From contig NZ_JBHZRJ010000002.1 of NCBI RefSeq assembly GCF_043641555.1, forward strand, positions 124,001 through 188,000: a stretch of DNA of 64,000 nucleotides. Direction: 5' to 3'. The position numbers were made by a program, and so were the translations under genes. Positions 58,271-64,000 of this stretch are shown piece by piece. The notes under the pieces were generated by a model, which ran no database searches, had not been told where the DNA came from, and saw nothing but the letters and a program-made list of their open reading frames with translations. The stretch comes from Saccharospirillum alexandrii_A. Its GTDB lineage: Bacteria > Pseudomonadota > Gammaproteobacteria > Pseudomonadales > Natronospirillaceae. Positions within the stretch are counted from its first letter, which is position 1; every line of letters starts with the position of its first letter.

Positions 58271-61114
58271 ATGCAAAACGGCACCATGGAGGAACTTTGG
58301 TCTACATCCCATCTATCGGGCGGTAACCAAGCCTACCTTGATGAAATGTTCGAAGCCTATCTGGCTGACCCCAATTCCGTCACCGAGCAATGGCGCGCGG
58401 TGTTCGACAAACTCCCCAACATTAACGATAAAGTCACGACCGACACGCCTCATGCGCCGGTTCGCGATCATTTCCTGCTTCTCGGCAAATCCCGCAACGT
58501 CGCGGCTAGTACACTCGCTCCCAGCATCGTCACTGAGCACGAGCGCAAGCAGGTGCAGGTGCATCAGCTTGCAACGGCCTATCGGTTCCGTGGACATCAG
58601 AAAGCCAAGCTTGATCCGCTCGGCATTGCCATTCGCGGCGACGTTCCGGACCTGGAATTGCAATATCACGGGCTTTCTGCGGCCGATGAAGACACGATTT
58701 TTCAGTGTGGCAACCTCTATATTGGCAAGTCAGAGGCACCGCTGAAAGACATCGTCAATGCGTTGGAACAGACCTACTGCTCATCCATTGGCACCGAATT
58801 CACCCATATTGTCGACACCGCAGAGCGTCGCTGGATAGAACAGCGCATCGAGTCGGTTCGCTCCAAGCCGGATTACTCGCCGCAAGCGCGCAAGCACATT
58901 CTTGAGCGGCTGACGGCCTCGGAAGGGCTGGAAAAATTCCTCGGCTCCAAGTACCCCGGTACCAAGCGGTTCGGGCTTGAAGGCGGCGAAACACTGGTCC
59001 CGCTGATGGATGAACTGATTCAGCGCAGCGGCAGCTACGGTGCCAAGGAAATTGTGATCGGCATGGCCCACCGCGGCCGTTTGAACATGCTGGTCAATAT
59101 TCTGGGCAAGAACCCGTCTGAACTGTTCCAGGAATTTGAAGGCAAATCGTTCCTCGATCAGGGGTCCGGTGATGTTAAGTACCACCAGGGCTTTTCGTCG
59201 AACGTGATGACCGAGGGTGGGGAAGTGCATCTGGCACTGGCCTTTAACCCGTCTCACCTGGAGATTGTGTCTCCGGTGGTAGAAGGCTCGGTTCGTGCCC
59301 GTCAGGATCGCCGCAAGGACAACACCAGAGATCAGGTGGTGCCGGTCAATATTCACGGTGACGCCGCCTTTGCTGGCCAGGGTGTGGTGATGGAAACCTT
59401 CCAGATGTCCCAGACCCGGGCGTTCAATACCGGTGGGACCGTTCATATCATCATCAACAACCAGGTCGGGTTCACCACGTCGAAGCGCGAGGATGCGCGT
59501 TCGACCGAGTACTGCACCGACATCGCCAAGATGGTTCAGGCGCCGATCCTGCACGTCAACGGCGATGACCCAGAAGCGGTGGTGTTTGCGACCCAGGTGG
59601 CCGTCGATTACCGTCAGCAGTTCAAGAAAGACGTCGTGATCGACCTGGTCTGTTACCGTCGCCGCGGCCACAACGAGGCCGACGAGCCGGCGATGACCCA
59701 GCCGATGATGTACCAGGCAATTCGCAGCCGCAAAACGTCGCTGGCGCTGTACATCGAATCCCTGATCGAACAGGAAGTCATTACCGAAGCAGACGCCAAG
59801 GCAATGGCCGATGAATACCGGGATCTGCTCGACAACGGCGAGCACGTGGTCAAGTCACTGGTCAAAGAGCCGAACAAGACGCTGTTTGTCGACTGGTCAC
59901 CCTACCTGAACCAGCCGGTAGTCGATGATTACGACTCCAGCTACCCGTTGAAAGACCTGCAGGATCTGGCTAACCAGATGAACACCCTGCCAGAAGGCTT
60001 TCCGCTGCAGCGTCAGGTCAACAAGATCCTGGAAGACCGGGCCAAGATGGCCAAGGGTGCCTTGCCCATTAACTGGGGCATGGCTGAAATGCTCGCCTAC
60101 GCGACTCTGATAAAGGACGGCCATCCGGTACGGATGACCGGGCAGGATTCCGGCCGCGGTACATTCGTTCACCGCCATGCGGTCTTGCACAACCAGAAAG
60201 ACGGCAGTACCTACACGCCGTTGGCCCACTTGTCGGATGATCAGCCAAGCTTTGAAGTGTTCGATTCGTTTCTGTCTGAAGAAGCGGTGGTGGCCTTCGA
60301 ATACGGGTATTCAACCACAACGCCCAACTCCCTGGTGATCTGGGAAGCCCAGTTTGGTGACTTCGCCAATGGTGCCCAGGTGGTGATTGACCAGTTCATT
60401 ACCTCCGGTGAACACAAATGGGGGCGTCTCTGTGGTCTGGTGATGCTGTTGCCACATGGCTATGAAGGGCAGGGGCCCGAGCATTCATCCGCTCGCCTCG
60501 AGCGCTTCCTGCAAATGTGCGCCGAGCAGAACATTCAGGTATGCATGCCGACCACACCGGCTCAGGTATTCCACATGCTGCGTCGTCAGGCAAGACGGAA
60601 CCTGCGCAAGCCGCTGGTGGTAATGTCGCCGAAGAGCCTGTTGCGTCACAAAGACGCCGTGTCCAGCCTGGAAGAGCTGGCCAATGGCAGCTTCCAGACG
60701 GTACTGCCAGAAGCCGACAGCAGCATTGATCCGAAGAAAGTGACCCGGGTCGTGCTGTGCTCCGGCAAAGTCTACTACGACCTGACCGAGAAGCGCGCCA
60801 AGGAATCAGCCGACCACGTTGCCATTATCCGGATCGAGCAGTTGTACCCCTTCCCGGAAGACCGGTTGTACGAAATCCTGCTGGCCTACCCCAAGCTCAA
60901 AGAGGTGATCTGGAGTCAGGAGGAACCCATGAACCAGGGCGCCTGGTATTCCAGCCAGCACCACATGCGCAAGGCGTTGCACCGGGTCAACCCGAAACTG
61001 TATCTGAGCTATGCCGGACGTGAAGCTTCGGCGTCACCGGCAGCCGGTTATATGGCATTGCACCTTGAACAGCTTGAAAAATTCCTTAATGAAGCAATTT
61101 TGCTTGATCAATGA
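58271..61114 (+). CDS. sucA: 2-oxoglutarate dehydrogenase E1 component
   Basis: 947 residues, the thiamine-diphosphate decarboxylase subunit. It has the N-terminal sequence MEELWSTSHLSGGNQAYLDEMFEAY, the family's EWFM-like core region IGMAHRGRLNMLVNILGK, and the ThDP-binding IHGDAAFAGQGVVMETFQM. It decarboxylates 2-oxoglutarate and transfers the succinyl group to SucB. An ATG five codons in is an alternative start; the first follows AGGG by eight bases. sucB begins 30 bases after the stop. Confidence 0.96.
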   Translation: MQNGTMEELWSTSHLSGGNQAYLDEMFEAYLADPNSVTEQWRAVFDKLPNINDKVTTDTPHAPVRDHFLLLGKSRNVAASTLAPSIVTEHERKQVQVHQLATAYRFRGHQKAKLDPLGIAIRGDVPDLELQYHGLSAADEDTIFQCGNLYIGKSEAPLKDIVNALEQTYCSSIGTEFTHIVDTAERRWIEQRIESVRSKPDYSPQARKHILERLTASEGLEKFLGSKYPGTKRFGLEGGETLVPLMDELIQRSGSYGAKEIVIGMAHRGRLNMLVNILGKNPSELFQEFEGKSFLDQGSGDVKYHQGFSSNVMTEGGEVHLALAFNPSHLEIVSPVVEGSVRARQDRRKDNTRDQVVPVNIHGDAAFAGQGVVMETFQMSQTRAFNTGGTVHIIINNQVGFTTSKREDARSTEYCTDIAKMVQAPILHVNGDDPEAVVFATQVAVDYRQQFKKDVVIDLVCYRRRGHNEADEPAMTQPMMYQAIRSRKTSLALYIESLIEQEVITEADAKAMADEYRDLLDNGEHVVKSLVKEPNKTLFVDWSPYLNQPVVDDYDSSYPLKDLQDLANQMNTLPEGFPLQRQVNKILEDRAKMAKGALPINWGMAEMLAYATLIKDGHPVRMTGQDSGRGTFVHRHAVLHNQKDGSTYTPLAHLSDDQPSFEVFDSFLSEEAVVAFEYGYSTTTPNSLVIWEAQFGDFANGAQVVIDQFITSGEHKWGRLCGLVMLLPHGYEGQGPEHSSARLERFLQMCAEQNIQVCMPTTPAQVFHMLRRQARRNLRKPLVVMSPKSLLRHKDAVSSLEELANGSFQTVLPEADSSIDPKKVTRVVLCSGKVYYDLTEKRAKESADHVAIIRIEQLYPFPEDRLYEILLAYPKLKEVIWSQEEPMNQGAWYSSQHHMRKALHRVNPKLYLSYAGREASASPAAGYMALHLEQLEKFLNEAILLDQ

Positions 61115-61144
61115 TCGACGGCTAACCGACTAAGGACCCACTAC

Positions 61145-62419
61145 ATGGCTACAGAAATTAAAGCTCCCCAGTTTCCAGAGTCCGTCGCTGACGGCACCGT
61201 TGCTACCTGGCACAAACAGCCGGGTGAGGCTGTTTCGCGTGATGAGCTGATCGTCGACATTGAGACTGACAAAGTCGTACTGGAAGTTGTTGCACCGGCT
61301 GACGGCGCGATTAAGGAAATCACCAAAAACGAAGGCGACACCGTTGAAAGCCAGGAAGTGATTGGCTATTTCGAAGCGGGCGCTGGCGGCGGTGATGCCG
61401 ACTCGAAAGAAAAAGACACCGCCAAGAAAGATGACTCGAAAAAAGAAGAGGCGTCGTCGTCTTCAAGCGCCGGACAGGGCGATGCGGACGCGGCCATGAG
61501 CCCGGCCGCACGCCGTTTGGCCGACGATCATAATCTCAGTGCCCAGGACATCACCGGCACGGGCAAAGGTGGACGCATCACCAAAGAAGATGTGGTTAAT
61601 GCCGTTGAAAGCAACGCCAAGTCGAGCCCGGCTGAAGCACCATCGAACAGCATGCCTGGCATGATGCCGCAAAGTCAGAGCACGTCCTCTGCGGGTGTTG
61701 CAACTCAGCCGGGCGAGCGTTCTGAAAAGCGTGTTCCGATGACCCGGTTGCGCAAGCGGGTGGCTGAGCGGTTGCTGGAAGCGAAAAACAGCACCGCCAT
61801 GCTGACGACGTTCAACGAAGTCAACATGAAGCCCATCATGGATCTGCGCGCCAAGTACAAAGAAGAGTTCCAGAACGCCCACAATGGTACGCGTCTTGGT
61901 TTCATGTCCTTCTTCGTTAAGGCGGCAACCGAAGCACTGCGTCGCTTCCCGGACGTCAATGCCTCTATCGATGGCGACGACATTGTGTATCACGGCTACT
62001 ACGATATCGGTGTGGCCGTCTCCAGTGACCGTGGTCTGGTTGTACCGGTTTTGCGCGACACCGAGCAGATGAGTCTGGCGACCATCGAGAGCACCATTCG
62101 CGATTTTGGTTCGCGTGCACAGTCTGGCAAGCTCGGCCTGGAAGACATGCAGGGTGGTACCTTTACCATTACCAACGGGGGTGTTTTTGGTTCCCTGTTG
62201 TCGACGCCAATTCTGAATCCGCCACAAACGGCCATTTTGGGTATGCACAAGATTCAGGAACGTCCTATGGCGGTGAATGGTGAAGTGAAGGTTCTGCCGA
62301 TGATGTACCTGGCGTTGTCCTATGACCACCGACTGATCGATGGCAAAGAAGCGGTACAGTATCTGGTTGCCATTAAAGACATGCTGGAAGATCCGGCGCG
62401 TATTCTGCTCGAGCTGTAA
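61145..62419 (+). CDS. sucB: 2-oxoglutarate dehydrogenase E2 (dihydrolipoyl succinyltransferase)
   Basis: 424 residues. N-terminal lipoyl domain with the lipoylated Lys in ETDKVVLEV (about residue 43), an Asp/Glu/Ser/Lys linker, the E3-binding domain (SPAARRLADDHNLSAQDITGTGKGGRITKEDV) and the acyltransferase domain with the His-Asp catalytic motif SYDHRLIDGKEA. It moves succinyl to CoA and is the core of the complex. AAGGA lies ahead of the ATG. Confidence 0.96.
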   Translation: MATEIKAPQFPESVADGTVATWHKQPGEAVSRDELIVDIETDKVVLEVVAPADGAIKEITKNEGDTVESQEVIGYFEAGAGGGDADSKEKDTAKKDDSKKEEASSSSSAGQGDADAAMSPAARRLADDHNLSAQDITGTGKGGRITKEDVVNAVESNAKSSPAEAPSNSMPGMMPQSQSTSSAGVATQPGERSEKRVPMTRLRKRVAERLLEAKNSTAMLTTFNEVNMKPIMDLRAKYKEEFQNAHNGTRLGFMSFFVKAATEALRRFPDVNASIDGDDIVYHGYYDIGVAVSSDRGLVVPVLRDTEQMSLATIESTIRDFGSRAQSGKLGLEDMQGGTFTITNGGVFGSLLSTPILNPPQTAILGMHKIQERPMAVNGEVKVLPMMYLALSYDHRLIDGKEAVQYLVAIKDMLEDPARILLEL

Positions 62420-62469
62420 TGCCAGCCTTCGGTCAACGAACAGGCGCGTAAAGGAACAGGATTCGAAAG

Positions 62470-62490
62470 GGCAGCAGTGATGCTGCTGCC
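62470..62490 (+). other. stem-loop between sucB and lpdA
   Basis: GGCAGCAG/CTGCTGCC with a five-base loop, 50 bases after the sucB stop. No T-run, so it is probably an mRNA-stability or attenuating hairpin rather than a terminator. Confidence 0.45.
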
Positions 62491-62522
62491 ATCGCTAACA
62501 GTTAATAGAAGGGTCAGAGAAT

Positions 62523-63962
62523 ATGGCACAACAATTTGATGTAGTGGTTATCGGTTCAGGACCGGGCGGATATGTCGCGGCCATCAAGGCTGCGCAACTG
62601 GGTCTGAAAACAGCCATCGTCGAAAAGTGGCTGACCAAAGATGAAAAACCGTCTTACGGTGGCACCTGCCTGAACGTCGGTTGCATTCCGTCGAAGGCCT
62701 TGCTCGAATCGTCTGAGAAGTTTCACGAAGCGCAGCACGATTTTGAACTTCATGGTATTGGCCTGAAAGACCTCAAGGTCGACGTCAAGGCCATGGTCAA
62801 GCGCAAGGAAGACATCGTTGGCAAACTGACCGGCGGTGTTGCTGGCTTGTTAAAAGGCAACGGCGTTACTGCCTTCGAAGGCAAGGGGATGCTCAAGGCC
62901 AACAAGGTTGTGGAAGTGACCTTGCATGATGGAAAAACAGAAACGCTGGAAGGCAAGAACGTCATTCTTGCGACGGGCTCCATCCCGATCGAGATTCCAC
63001 CAACGCCAACCAACGGCGAGACCATTGTCGATTCTGAAGGTGCTCTGGAGTTTTCGTCAGTGCCTAAGCGCTTGGGTGTTATTGGCGCCGGTGTTATTGG
63101 CCTGGAGCTGGGCTCGGTCTGGAAACGCCTGGGCTCCGAGGTGGTTGTTCTGGAAGCCATGGATACCTTCCTGCCGGCTGCCGATCAGGCCATTGCCAAA
63201 GACGCCTTCAAGTTTTTCACCAAGAAAGCCGGCCTTGATGTTCGCCTTGGCGCGCGCGTTACCGGTTCTGAGGTGAAGAAGAACAAGGTTGAAGTAACCT
63301 TTGAAGACAGCGAAGGCGAGAAAAAAGAAACCTTCGACAAACTGATCGTTGCGGTAGGCCGTCGGCCTTACACCGAAGGCTGCCTCGACAAGGGCTGTGG
63401 CGTTTCTCTCGACGAGCGTGGTTTTGTTCAGGTTGATGACCAGTGCCGTTCCACCGTACCGGGTGTTTACGCCATCGGCGACGTGGTTCGCGGCCCGATG
63501 CTGGCTCACAAAGGCTCGGAAGAGGGCATCATGGTGGCAGAAATCATCGCCGGCCATAACGCCCAGATGAACTACGACACCATTCCGAATGTCATCTATA
63601 CCCACCCTGAAATTGCCTGGGTCGGCAAGACCGAAGAGCAACTGAAATCAGATGGCGCCGACTATAAAGTGGGTTCTTTCTCCATGGCGGCCATTGGTCG
63701 TGCCATGGCGCAAAATGCCACCGACGGCCAGGTCAAGATCATCGCCGATGCAAAGACCGACCGTATTCTGGGCATGCATATTTTCGCGTCGGGCGCGTCA
63801 GAAATGATCGCTCAGGGCGTGATTGCGATGGAGTTTGCCTCCAGCGCTGAAGACTTGCAGCTGACCTGCTTCGCTCACCCGACTAACTCGGAAGCGGTGC
63901 ACGAAGCAGCATTGGCTGTAGATAATATGGCAATTCACAAGGTCAATCGCAAAAAGCGTTGA
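62523..63962 (+). CDS. lpdA: dihydrolipoyl dehydrogenase (E3)
   Basis: 479 residues, FAD disulfide oxidoreductase. The FAD site is VIGSGPGGYVAAIKAAQLG and the redox disulfide is Cys49-Cys54 in GGTCLNVGCIPSK. The NAD-binding motif is GVIGAGVIGLELGSV, and the active-site His-Glu pair lies in AHPTNSEAVHEA. It reoxidises the lipoyl group of SucB. It follows sucB by 103 bases, as in many proteobacteria with a dedicated suc E3. Confidence 0.96.
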   Translation: MAQQFDVVVIGSGPGGYVAAIKAAQLGLKTAIVEKWLTKDEKPSYGGTCLNVGCIPSKALLESSEKFHEAQHDFELHGIGLKDLKVDVKAMVKRKEDIVGKLTGGVAGLLKGNGVTAFEGKGMLKANKVVEVTLHDGKTETLEGKNVILATGSIPIEIPPTPTNGETIVDSEGALEFSSVPKRLGVIGAGVIGLELGSVWKRLGSEVVVLEAMDTFLPAADQAIAKDAFKFFTKKAGLDVRLGARVTGSEVKKNKVEVTFEDSEGEKKETFDKLIVAVGRRPYTEGCLDKGCGVSLDERGFVQVDDQCRSTVPGVYAIGDVVRGPMLAHKGSEEGIMVAEIIAGHNAQMNYDTIPNVIYTHPEIAWVGKTEEQLKSDGADYKVGSFSMAAIGRAMAQNATDGQVKIIADAKTDRILGMHIFASGASEMIAQGVIAMEFASSAEDLQLTCFAHPTNSEAVHEAALAVDNMAIHKVNRKKR

Positions 63963-63974
63963 TTATAGAAAGTT

Positions 63975-64000
63975 ACCGGGAGATTGCTCCCGGTTTCTTT
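63975..64000 (+). terminator. rho-independent terminator after lpdA (partly outside window)
   Basis: ACCGGGAG/CTCCCGGT with a four-base loop, then TTCTTT at the window edge, 12 bases after the stop. It suggests the sdh-suc-lpd block ends here, unless sucCD follows by read-through. Confidence 0.7.

Noticed and set aside
1..64000. Prophage, insertion sequence with transposase, or CRISPR array
   Set aside because: No transposase, integrase or phage gene, and no regularly spaced direct repeats were seen. The only repeats are short palindromic blocks.

Overview
The window is an ordinary stretch of chromosome from a gammaproteobacterium. It has about 47 protein genes, one tRNA, no phage or IS genes and no CRISPR array. 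Gene content and order (fadBA, a DUF1653 gene and topA close together; gltA divergent from sdhCDAB-sucAB-lpdA; DUF1315/DUF2797 pair; NfuA, Slt, Uup, CheV, RND pump) fit a marine heterotroph of the Oceanospirillales/Alteromonadales kind (Saccharospirillum-, Reinekea- or Marinobacter-like). That placement is inference from gene content only.

Layout. 1-2978: the 3' part of an ATP-grasp ligase gene followed by a 680-residue protein with a papain-like Gln/Cys/His/Asn arrangement. This is the least explained and most interesting pair. 2979-3341: a hairpin-rich intergenic repeat. 3342-7245: a Cys/Met-metabolism PLP enzyme, an EAL-HDOD signalling protein and a YihY membrane protein. 7317-11052: methionine synthase encoded as two overlapping genes, with a dyad and hairpin leader upstream. 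11474-19554: nfuA; the DUF1853/yeaD/DnaJ-like operon; nadK; the DUF1315-DUF2797 pair; pepN; tRNA-Ala(GGC) with a clear sigma70 promoter. 19600-29521: OmpA-like coiled-coil protein, acyl-CoA-synthetase-like enzyme, small hypothetical, membrane acyltransferase, secreted protein, basic/acidic small protein, tas, PilZ, gloB-like, yaaA, YajG-like lipoprotein, LysR regulator. 29799-34745: DUF5610-like protein, a glutaredoxin-like/lipoprotein/DUF6436-like run, a five-hairpin repeat element, CheV, MOSC protein. 34742-43153: slt, an RND pump with its adaptor, uup. 43229-53045: Cys-motif protein, small membrane protein, fadBA with a PsrA-type operator, a ClpP-like periplasmic protein, DUF1653, a membrane protein, topA. 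53122-63962: gltA, then divergently sdhCDAB-sucAB-lpdA, the upper half of the TCA cycle in one block.

How the genes work together. The TCA block, fadBA and the acyl-CoA-synthetase-like gene supply acetyl-CoA oxidation. metH, the PLP enzyme and possibly the metH leader belong to methionine/homocysteine turnover. NfuA supplies Fe-S clusters to enzymes such as SdhB. EAL-HDOD and PilZ proteins point to c-di-GMP signalling, and CheV to chemotaxis.

Limits. All functions rest on motifs and family resemblance read by eye. No database search was run. Start codons were chosen from Shine-Dalgarno spacing and family length.
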